Origin: Isoetes taiwanensis
Taxonomy: Eukaryota; Streptophyta; Lycopodiopsida; Isoetales; Isoetaceae
Direction of reading: 5' to 3'
Length of the DNA: 64,000 bases
NCBI GenBank assembly: GCA_021234155.1
Contig: JAJEKV010000064.1
Coordinates: forward strand, 6,262,001 to 6,326,000
This document shows, one piece after another, positions 32,279 to 41,749 of this stretch. Under the pieces are notes generated by a model. The model ran no database searches and was not told the origin of the DNA. It saw only the letters and a program-made list of their open reading frames with translations. Position 1 is the stretch's first letter. Each line of letters starts with the position of its first letter. A program made the translations under genes and the position numbers.

Positions 32279-33274
32279 AGTTGGTGTGCAGGGATGGAGA
32301 GACATAGCCGTCCTTTGCTGAATCAGAGCGCCAACGGCCATGTGCTTTAAAAATCCTGTCAGAAACGTCAAATGCAGCTGCTGTAGTCGCACCTCCTCTT
32401 CTCGCCGAATGGGTTCCAAATGCACTGGCATCCTCTCCAATTGCAGCCAAGCACTGCTTAAACCATACCCTCAAAGTGGTGTATGATACTGCATTCCTCC
32501 TCAAGAAACAACCTTGATGCGTTATCCGGATGCCTCTTAGCAGGTGGCCACCATTGGATCCATCAACCATACTGTACCTGCCCAACTGTAATAATCTTTC
32601 TAAGAGGCTAACAGGGCAATAAGGTCCATGCACACGAGCAAACGAGACCCAAGCTCCAGCTGCTGATTGGTCAGTCTTGGAGGCCCGGATAAAAAGGCTG
32701 GCATAATCAAAATTTCATTCCAGTGTAAGGCTAGAAGCTCACTGCTGCGAAGAAAAGCGACGAAAGCAAGCACAATGGATGTACATCTCATAATGTCATA
32801 CAAAGAGGCAGACGGTGATGCAAATTTATCAAAGAGTTCACGAATCATATAAGGAAGGATGGGTTGCTTTTTCATCGGTGTAGCTGTAGACAACCTCTTC
32901 GCAATATCACGAGCAAGGCCTACTAAGGGGTGTTCCGTCGGCTTTGGGAATCCAGCCAGCAAATGATGGAAGGCAATGGAAGCAATCGAGGTGTTAACAT
33001 GCGTTAGTGGGTTAGGAGAGGACAATAACCTTGTGATGTAAAGGCAGATGGTTGTAGGACTAGCAGGCAAGAAAGAGATTCATTTGGGAATACACCAATT
33101 CTTGAAGAGTACCCACGGGTGAGAGTAACATCTCAACGTGTTCTCGGATCTAGATGACAACAACAAACTCTGGAAGCAACTCTTCAAAGCAAGTAATTCA
33201 CTATCGCCATCGATGTGATTCCAAAACTCTGAACTGAAAACATCTGCACAAATAGCAAAAAACAGCAAACTCAC
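32279..33274 (-). pseudogene. Tyrosine recombinase of the YR retrotransposon
   Basis: The N-terminal core-binding part reads SRSENTLRCYSHPWVLFKNW, then a TGA at 33,077-33,079, then LPASPTTICLYITRLLSS. The catalytic domain has the first Arg in VLAFVAFLRSSELLALHW, a frameshift near 32,610-32,630, HxxR in FGTHSARRGGATTAA, then IFKAHGRWRSDSAKDGY with the His and the nucleophile Tyr (DGYV, about 32,300). The R-HxxR-H-Y set is complete apart from the lesions. In intact elements it integrates a circular DNA intermediate without target duplication. It is transcribed with the pol region upstream. Confidence 0.88.
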
Positions 33275-35313
33275 CTAGTTAGCATTGACGACCCGTAATG
33301 CAATCAGAGGACTCGTTGGCTTGTGCTGTGGCAGTTTAGAGCGAACACTTGGTGTCAGGCCCCTCCCACCAGCCGGAAGATATATGTGGTCAACTATTGC
33401 TGGATCCCATCCTCCATCCTCGTCATGTAGCGCAGGCCACCAAGGAGCTGACTCCCAATGGAACACCACAAGAGTGCAGTTTGCTTGACATTCTCGAGCA
33501 AAAGAAAAGGCCTTATAGGTTAAAGCAGGTGGTGGAAAACAGAAGCTATTGGTACCATACCAAGACTGAGCAAAAGCATCGGGTGGGCATGGATCGCCAG
33601 GAATAGGGTGCCAACAGTTGAAATTTGGCAGAAGATGATTGTTTAAATTTGCAAAGCGGTCCCAATCATGAGGACCCCAGGCTAAGTCAATGATGTTAAA
33701 GATCTCCCTTGTAAGACCATAATCGTCAAAATCCCTCAATTTTGACAGGTAATCAGCCCATTGGTTGAGGCTACGTGGGATCCAGGCAGATTTAAGAATA
33801 ATGCTGTGTCTAAGGCACAAAGTGAAAATTCGGAGGCATAAGCAATGGAGCAATGGTACCTGAGAGCTCCCTTTGTTGAGGATGAAATAGGCATTCAAGG
33901 AATCTCCATAAGCCAGGAGACGTTTGCCCTTAAAGTCATGCGCATGATGTTCAACAAAATGTGCTAGCGCTGAAAGCTCACGAGCAGTAGAAGAGGAAAC
34001 TTGTTCAACAACATCAAATGATCCACTAAAGTTATTTTCCATAGCCATGTCATGAACCCAAACTCCCCATCCAGAGCCACTTGCATCGTAAGACAAGGAA
34101 ACGGTGGGTGAGGTTGGTTCCCAAATAAAAGCTGTATTCAACAAGTCAAACCATTGTGACCATGCATCTAATTCGACCAGAGCAAGCGGGTTTAAAATCA
34201 CTGACTGAGACCAAGAGGTAACAGAGCCATAAATGGTTAAAAGATGAAAAATGAGGAGCTTGCAAAAAGGACAAAAAACTACCCTGAAAGAGGCAATCAT
34301 ACCCAACAAGGAAGCGAGACGTCGTACAGACAACTTATCTTCATGCGCAAGACGTCTAGCCAACTTTAAGAACTTTTGCCTCCTTGGAGGTGCAATGGAG
34401 AGCAGCCCTGAAGAATAATTAACAACATATCCGAGAAACTTTACCTCATGAGAAAACTCTAGTTGGCATTTATGTGTGGCAATTATGAAGCCTGCAGACT
34501 GAAAAATCTGTAAAACCATGTCACGTGTGCTGTGGAAATGGCTAGGGTGAATTGCAAATAAGAAATCGTCAACGTATGGAATGCAACGGACAATGCTAGC
34601 TCTCAAAAACTTCACAACCTGGTGCATGCAGTAGACAGACCAAAAGGCAGTGCTGTGAACATGTAAAATTTCCCTTGAAAGTGGAAACCCAAGTAAGACC
34701 AAGCTGATGGGTGTAAGGCAACATGATGATAACCAGCATGAAGGTCCAGGGTGAATAGACAGTCGTCTCTCCTTGTAACAGTAGGTAAATCCTGAATTGT
34801 CTCATATTTGAATGGTCTTTGCTATAGAAATTGGTTAACATAGCGAAGATCTAAGATCAGACGGTGTTTGTTAGCAGCCTTTGGAACCACACCCAAGGGA
34901 GAGCAAATAAACGGAATGGATGTGGTCTCGATGGCAGCACCAGCTAAAAGCAAATCTTGTATGGCGGCTTCCACAAAATCAGAATGTTGATCAACAAGTT
35001 TGTGGTTTTTCTTAGACCACGGCTGCATGGGTGGATCTGTCAACCATGGTAGTCTGTAGCCATTCCAAATCCAGTCTAAGACCATTGCACTATTGCAGAA
35101 ACTTTGCCAGAAAGTAAAATGTTCTTTTAAGCATCTTGTAAGGGAATGTGTGGGGATCACAGGACTGTTATAACTCAGTTCAGGGAAATGTTCTTTTAAG
35201 CGTCTTGTAAGGGAATGTGTAGGGATCACAGGGCTGTTAGGACTGATACATCTCAGCTCTGAAAAGAAAACAGACAAAAAGAAACAAGATTTTAGACAGA
35301 ACAAAAACCACAT
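33275..35313 (-). pseudogene. Reverse transcriptase-RNase H of the YR retrotransposon
   Basis: Three frames together cover the protein, with a TAG after LILDLRYVNQFL (about 34,824) and two frame changes. Motifs: SPLGVVPKAANKHRLILDL, LFTLDLHAGYHHVALHP, the catalytic CIPYVDDFLF, and KFLGYVVNYSSGLLSI. RNase H shows SYDASGSGWGVWV, STARELSALAHF and AYGDSLNAYF. After RNase H comes DWDRFANLNNHLLPNFNCW, then DAFAQSWYG and PWWPAL, the extra C-terminal region typical of DIRS-like pol. Near the N-terminus a 19-residue segment (NSPVIPTHSLTR-LKEHF) is duplicated in tandem from a ~69-bp DNA duplication at about 35,120-35,250. Confidence 0.88.
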
Positions 35314-35356
35314 TTATATTAAAGAACAACATGCTCAATACAGTAAGATCAATAGC

Positions 35357-36085
35357 CTAAGCCTTATTATAAAAGGCAGCATTGGCATTAGATGCCATAG
35401 GAAGGCGAAGCTGCTGTGGTGCTGGAGAAACTAAAGCCCTAGCAGGGCATTGTGCTGCCATGTGACCAGGACGCAGGCAGACACAGCAATTACCTCCATT
35501 CCCAAAGAAGGGGCCTGCATTTCCCAAGAAGCGATTTCCTGCATTGCCAAAGAAATTCTTCTGCCTGCCACGACTGGAACTCTAATCCAAAGCCAGTTTT
35601 CGGGCCTGCCTTAACTTCTTATCTCCATCATCCATATTGAAAGCACCAAGCTCAAAACACTCAGCGACCTTTGGACCCTCTCTATCCCTAATCAAGACAT
35701 ATTGTTTCCGATTTTTGACAAGAGAGTTACCTTTGTCGATGGACTGCTGCAGAGACACCCCAAGGTGTTTTTCCATCCTGAGCTTGCTCTCAACTTCTGC
35801 AAACACGTCCTCCACCTCGTTTAGAAAATCAAATTGGCGCATGTTCCCATCAAATTTCAGGGCTGGGGTGCGGGACTTCTTGCTCTTTCTCTCAATTTCC
35901 TGCTGCTGAGCAGTGATCTTGGCATCAAGCTCTCCCATTTGGTCATCTCTGTGTGCAGCAAGGCGTTGCTCCATGCCTGCAGCCCATGCTGGGGCTCTAG
36001 CAAAATCCTCAGGAGGAGCATCTACAGGATCGGGTAAGGTGCCAGAAGCGTCTCCCATGGTACGTTTTCCCAGCTTAGGTGCCAT
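35357..36085 (-). pseudogene. gag of the YR retrotransposon
   Basis: Start ATG at 36,085 (MAPKLGKRTMGDASG). A coiled coil follows (QMGELDAKITAQQQEIERKS), then a capsid-like part (ALKFDGNMRQFDFLNEVEDV). A TAG at 35,582-35,584 follows DKKLRQARKLALD. The same frame goes on with a Gly/Asn/Phe-rich linker (FFGNAGNRFLGNAGPFFGN) and a CCHC zinc knuckle (CCVCLRPGHMAAQC, about 35,450-35,490) to a stop at 35,357. Removing the single nonsense codon would leave about 243 residues. A gag with a zinc knuckle upstream of RT fits the DIRS order. Confidence 0.82.
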
Positions 36086-36305
36086 AGCGAACTCAATGAT
36101 GACAAATGCAGGTGAGTCTGGTTGAGTCCGGTGAAGAAGCAGAAGAAGTCTGATGAGCAGAGGCCGGGTGAAAACGGGAAGCACATGGAAAATCAAAGAA
36201 AAGGGAAAAAAATCGAATGCAGTAGCGTATCCTGCAAGGAGAAAATTGTGTAGGGAAACTGGCAACAAAATAATGCTTGCACAAAAGTGCACGGACTACG
36301 AGAAA

Positions 36306-36490
36306 CTGTCGAGCCTTGGAGACGCTCAGCAGATGTGCTGATGAAAGAAATGGAAGCCCGGCTCTGCTATAAGAAGGTCCTCCAGGATCCTAACGGCCTG
36401 AGCCCAACTGACTACGAGATCCTAACCAAAACTACAATGGTTTTGAGAACCTCATTTATCTTCGTTTCGTAAATCGAAGATAAATCTCAT
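36306..36490 (-). repeat. A1 split direct repeat, 185 bp (5' end of the element)
   Basis: Two mismatches to A2. It carries the same 11-bp stem and 10-base loop at 36,454-36,485, five bases inside the outer end. The right flank begins gagcagatag. Confidence 0.92.
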
Positions 36491-37037
36491 GAGCAGATAG
36501 AGCAGATATATAATACACATTATTTAGTTCATTTTCTGATTGTATCTGTTCTAAACAAAAGAATACCTAGAAAAGAAATAAGAATAAGAGATATAAATAG
36601 AATATGAGCAGATAGAATAAGAACAGAACAGATAGAATAAGAACAGATAGAGCAAATAGAACAGATATATAATACACATTATTTAATAAGAATAAGAGCA
36701 GATAGAGCAGATATAAGAGCAGATAGAACAGAATAAGAGCAGATAGAGTAGATAGAGAAACGAATAGGAGAACTAGAAGCAAAAATATGTGTTCTTACAA
36801 ATACCAGAATAAAAATAAGAACAAAATAGCAGACTTTAAGTGAAAGCTAGGAAAATACCAACCTATTTTTCTTCTGTACCCAAGATTTGAGCCGAAACCT
36901 TTGATCTGAAATCTAAAGCCGAAAACAATAGCCAATTTCTTCAGAAAACAGCCGAGAATTAGAATATAAGCCGAGAAGAAGCCGAGAATTTGGAATAGCA
37001 GAGGAGAAGTCGAGAAGCCGAGATTGCCTAGATTGCA
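36491..37037. repeat. Flanking purine-rich repeat DNA
   Basis: 36,491-36,780 repeats the agcagatagaataag region found left of the YR element. 36,780-37,030 becomes a gaagccgag-type repeat that continues at 40,860-41,040 beyond the compound LTR element. The last five bases, ttgca, are the left target duplication of that element. Confidence 0.7.
37033..37037. repeat. Target duplication ttgca, left
   Basis: Matches 40,855-40,859 at the other end of the compound LTR element. Five bases could match by chance, but the position is exact at both LTR termini. Confidence 0.75.
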
Positions 37038-37465
37038 TGTAACATTCCTAACCGACATGCCCTTAACCAACTGGGCAAAACCGTCTAGACGTTTATGAGT
37101 AGTCGCTTCTACCCATTTATGCCGGTGTCTCGGGAACGCCCCACAGGCACATTCAAGGTTCGAATACTCGAGCGGTCTACCATGGGCCCGTTACGGTCTC
37201 TCCCACTAGAACTATGCTCGTCCTCGAACATCCAAGGCTATACCATGTCTATGTTATACCATGTCACAATGATTACCAAGTCTTTGCAAATTACCCATGC
37301 ATATAGGTACCCATGGAGACTCGAACTCGAGACCTGCTCTGATACCAACTGTGACGTTCCTAACCGACATGCCCTTAACCAACTGGGCGAAACCGTCTAG
37401 ACGTTTATGAGTAGTCGCTTCTACCCATTTATGCCGGTGTCTCGGGAACGCCCCACAGGCACATT

Positions 37466-38338
37466 TCCATATCAAATTTACCTTAGAAATTCCATAATTT
37501 ACACCTCATGCAACAAAGGAAATCCTCATATAAACATTACTATCTCTACCATGCAACATGCAATGCCCGGTGCTTAAGCAAAATACAACCTTCACTAATA
37601 TCTTATTACTTTTAACTAGATCAACTTCCTTCAAATTACTACTTATAACCTTAATGACGGTGGCTTCCATAACCCTGCTAACTAGTTTATTGAATTGGTT
37701 AATATGCTCGCTATCCATTAACCATGCATGCCTATTCTATTCTATTCATGACCATGCTCATATGATTTAACTCCAAGTTTATACTACGTTCAAAGCAATC
37801 ATTATTAAATCAACACAGCTATACAAACACTAGAAAACCCGGTGTAAGGCTTGATCCCCACCGGAATCCCGCTTGCTTCCTCTCAGGCTCCTAGCAACGC
37901 CCCCGGATCTCCCGCACACAACTCGCTCCTTCAACAATCCATCTGCAATCTATCCCCTTCCAAATGCTTCACCATCACATAAAAGACTTCTTTCCCCATG
38001 GAAAACTCCTTCCCCAAAGAAATCAAGAATAATATTGTTGCACTTATATAACCTAGCAATGCCCTTGCATGCATGCATGCATACACTGCATGCATGGACA
38101 CATTGCATGCATGTATTCCTAGCACATAATCATTTATTTTACCTTGAAAATGCACTCTTATATAATGGCAACGTTACTTACATCTCAATGTTGGTGCTAG
38201 GTTGCTAGGTCCGTTCTGAGTCTCTCCTCCAAAAATTCAACCCATGTCCTCATGGGTGCATCTTAGAGCACTCATGAAAAATCTAGTTTGTATCTCCCTT
38301 TGTGACATCTTCATTGGAACAAACTCAACCATTGATCT

Positions 38339-38372
<34 letters not shown>

Positions 38373-40370
38373 CCCTTAATTACTCGGGTCTCTTCCCTTT
38401 ATGCTTTCACATCTTAATCCTCAATTCAACATACTCCCAAATGAATACAATTTTGTCCCTTAGAACTGACCCATCCTTGTCAAACACAATTGCTTAGCCT
38501 TCCAATCCAAGATGATGCATCTCCAAACTTGAAAATTCAAAGCTAGCTTCATACAAGTAATTTAAGCTAAAGGAAAGATACATATTAGATAGCTCCAATG
38601 CACGACCCTTCTAACTTTCAATTTAACATACCGCCAAGTCTAGAACTAACTCAAATATTATGAGTATACTACATATCCAATTCAATATAATAAACATAAT
38701 GCAGTTAACGAACTTTTCATAAAGAAGGTACGTGCCATAGAAAAAAAAAACCATTCCAAAGAGATACTCGAGGTCGAACTAGATATGTAATCTCTTGAGA
38801 CTTCTTGGGTGGCCAAATCCAAAAAGTAACAAGCAAAATACATAATCAAGTCCCCCAGTCTGGGTATCTTATAACTAGGTATGCTTAAGTTGATACAAGG
38901 GATCCCATAAGAATTATAACCCATGGTACGTAGAATTCCTCTCGAAGTTCATCCAATGACATTGAAGTATCCTAGGCTATACACTTGGCCTCTATATTTA
39001 GCCTACTTCCATACATATTACCCCATCACACTGGTTAGTCTTTCAACAAGATTTTATAGGCATCAATTGCCGTTAATTTCAATGAAACTCTTACTTCATG
39101 TATTTCGCTCACAACTTCAATCCTTTGACTGTATCCTTAATCAAGTAATGCAATCACCATCCCTCCATTAATTTACAATCACTTCTAGCATGCCAAATAA
39201 TTACAATACATGGAAGCACCATTACTAAATGTACTTACAACTCTTCTATTACGTTCTAAGATTTTCAAAATGGCACTTCCCCATGTCTATACATTCCCCT
39301 CTGCCTTTATCTCATGTCCGGGCCTTATCCGACAACTCTTTCGCTCAATTTCATGGTTCACCTACTACCACGATTAAATATGTTATTCCTCTATTCATCG
39401 TCTTCTTCTTCCTTATCCATAAGATAGATAACATTGTTCAATCTTGGCCAATCAATTCTTCAATCTGCCATAATTTAAGTGTATATCATTCTCTAAATAT
39501 AAATCGTAACCCCACCACTTTGTTCCATTAAAGCTTTCTTATACTTCAAGAAGTTTTTCAAGGCCAAGAACTTTTCAAGGCTATCACCGACTATTCTAGC
39601 CATAACCCTAAGGCCAACAACTTTATAGACCTCAAGTAGGACCATGATGTAATCATGACATTTCCCTTCTACGCCACACATCCGCTATTTACACATGAGC
39701 TTCAATCGACTATCACGCCAATCTTATTTTATAAGCATATCTAAGCATTCTCAAAACTTGTCTTACAACCACCGTGTTGTAACCTTATCCCACCATAGCC
39801 CTAATGCTATCAACTTAGCAACTTATTGTTATTTCACCACTGGATAGCAATATATAGATGCTGCCTGGTTTTCTCAATTTTTAGCTTCAAAAGGATGCAC
39901 CTAACATCACATCAAGAATCTTATTCACCCGATATGGTGAGATGAACCTTCCCTGAATATCATAGGCATTATATATCATGCACTGCTTATTCTAAATTTT
40001 CTTGCCACCGGTATGCTACTACGAGATCACATCTACATTATAAGAAGTGGTTACCAAAGTGAAACGCAATACCTGTAACTTAATCTCCCTCAAGCATCAC
40101 TTCCATGCTATGCGCACATTGGCAACCCTAAATCAAAGTTAGCCCCTTGATGAAGTACATTTTTCTAGCTTATCTGCTTTGCAGGATAGAAAATCAACCA
40201 AGATTATAGAAATACCATGTAATCAATTTCACATACCTTCATAAAACAATTTGTCACGCCTCCTCTAAGGCCATCATCTCCACATATATTCAATTGAATA
40301 CTATTAGCATAATCCAACAACCTCAACTTGAATCTAGACTTCGTTATCATACATCCAAGGATCCAACTAT
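37466..40370. other. Non-coding interior of the compound LTR element
   Basis: AT-rich with no retroviral domain in any frame that I can see. It holds a (gcat)n-like patch at about 38,062-38,115 and a T run at 38,341-38,369 that may be the tail of an inserted retroposon. It may be a large non-autonomous interior or unrelated DNA trapped between two miniature elements. Confidence 0.55.
38341..38369. repeat. Poly(T) tract
   Basis: About 29 T in a row. It could be the tail of a minus-strand retroposon, but no LINE or SINE body was recognised next to it. Confidence 0.6.
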
Positions 40371-40854
40371 GCTCTGATACCAACTGTGACATTCCTAACC
40401 GACATGCCCTTAACCAACTGGGCAAAACCGTCTAGACGTTTATGAGTAGTCGCTTCTACCCATTTATGCCGGTGTCTCGGGAACGCCCCACAGGCACATT
40501 CAAGGTTCGAATACTCGAGCGGTCTACCATGGGCCCGTTATGGTCTCTCCCACTAGAACTATGCTCGTCCTCGAGCATCCAAGGCTATACCATGTCTATG
40601 TTATACCATGTCACAATGATTACCAAGTCTTTGCAAATTACCCATGCATATAGGTACCCATGGAGACTCGAACTCGAGACCTGCTCTGATACCAACTGTA
40701 ACGTTCCTAACCGACATGCCCTTAACCAACTGGGCGAAACCGTCTAGACGTTTATGAGTAGTCGCTTCTACCCATTTATGCCGGTGTCTCGGGAACGCCC
40801 CACAGGCACATTCAAGGTTCGAATACTCGAGCGGTCTACCATGGGCCCGTTACA

Positions 40855-40859
40855 TTGCA
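40855..40859. repeat. Target duplication ttgca, right
   Basis: Follows the final LTR (…cgttaca) immediately. Confidence 0.75.
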
Positions 40860-41039
40860 ATAGCCGAGTTTGAAGCAGATTGAAAGCAGATAGAAGCCGA
40901 GAAAGCCTGGAATGCAGAAGAAATTGCCGAGAGAAGCCTGGATTGTCGAGAAAATGGAAGCCAAAAAGCCTAGAATGCAGAAGCGCAAGTTCGAAATAGA
41001 AAAGTTCGAAAGTGAGAGAGAAAAGTTCGAAAAGGAATG

Positions 41040-41600
41040 TTAACTGGAAATAATAACTGCTTTTAAAAATTCGTACCGCGCCATAATAACTGCCGCGAAA
41101 ATTTATTGCAAGGGTTAATAGTTTTAAGGACTTCGCGAGTTTAAAAGTTTATTATAAGGGTTAATAGTTTTAAAGTTAGAAGGGTTAATATTTAAGGTTA
41201 TAAGTTAATAGTTAAGTTATAAGTTTAAATGTTTATGAATTAGAATTTAGAAGTTAAGGTTATACTTAAAATTTAGAAGTTAAGGTTATACTTACAATTA
41301 GAATTTAGAAGTTTATTATGAATTAGAATTTAGAAGTTAAGGTTATAAGTTAATAGTTAAGGTTATAAATACATAGTTAAGGTTATAAGTTTAAAAGTTT
41401 ATGAATTAGAACTTCTAACCTTAAAACTTTTAACCTACAATAACCTTCTAACCTAAAAACTTCTAACCTATAATAACCTATAATAAACTTCTTAACCTTA
41501 AAACTGCTAACCTATAATAACCTTAAAAGTTGTTTCTAAGGTTATTATAGGTTAAAAGTTAGAAGGTTATAAGTTAGAAGGTTTTATTTATATATAATAT
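41040..41600. repeat. AT-rich low-complexity repeat with inverted halves
   Basis: 41,150-41,400 is built of ttagaagttaaggttataag-type words. 41,408-41,520 is built of their reverse complements (aacttctaacctataataacc), and 41,530-41,585 returns to the first sense. The tract could fold into a long imperfect hairpin. No gene. Confidence 0.75.
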
Positions 41601-41749
41601 TGAGGAAAGTAACTTGGGCAATCCCATTATATAAATAGAATGATCAAATAGAATAAGACATATGAGGCTTTCATTTAAGAACATGTTAGGGAGATGTTAT
41701 TTGGATATGCTAACTTACTTTATGTTTTTATCTATTTTAGGTCAATGGC

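Larger units (their letters stand above)
30536..36490 (-). mobile_element. Tyrosine-recombinase retrotransposon (DIRS/Ngaro/PAT-type), about 5.96 kb
   Basis: Minus-strand order is A1 repeat, gag with zinc knuckle, RT-RNase H, tyrosine recombinase, B1, A2, then a 1-kb non-coding stretch and B2. Such split direct repeats (A1...B1-A2...B2) and a tyrosine recombinase replacing an integrase define this order of retroelements. Joining the flanks (aataa at 30,531-30,535 and gagcagatag from 36,491) restores the surrounding agcagatagaataag repeat with no duplicated target, as expected for recombinase-mediated integration. The A copies are 183/185 identical and the B copies 91/93, so it is fairly young, but every ORF is broken. 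Confidence 0.85.
37038..40854 (-). mobile_element. Compound LTR element with four 158-bp LTR copies and no coding capacity
   Basis: LTR copies (TGTAAC or TGTGAC ... CGTTACA or variants): 37,038-37,195; 37,350-37,465 (3' part missing); 40,385-40,542; 40,697-40,854. A reverse-complement initiator-Met primer site (gctctgatacca) precedes three of them at 37,336-37,347, 40,371-40,382 and 40,683-40,694, so the orientation is minus. The whole is flanked by ttgca at 37,033-37,037 and 40,855-40,859, the 5-bp duplication of integrase-type insertion. Each end therefore carries an LTR-spacer-LTR unit of about 470 bp, like a TRIM (miniature LTR element). The 2.9-kb middle shows no gag or pol. Confidence 0.85.

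Noticed and set aside
37336-37347. Reading the 470-bp LTR-spacer-LTR unit as a complete autonomous retrotransposon
   Set aside because: The spacer is only about 155 bp with no coding capacity; the unit is at most a miniature element or part of a compound LTR.
38062-38115. gcat-rich patch as a regulatory RY-element cluster
   Set aside because: It is a short microsatellite inside non-coding transposon DNA; no gene is nearby to regulate.
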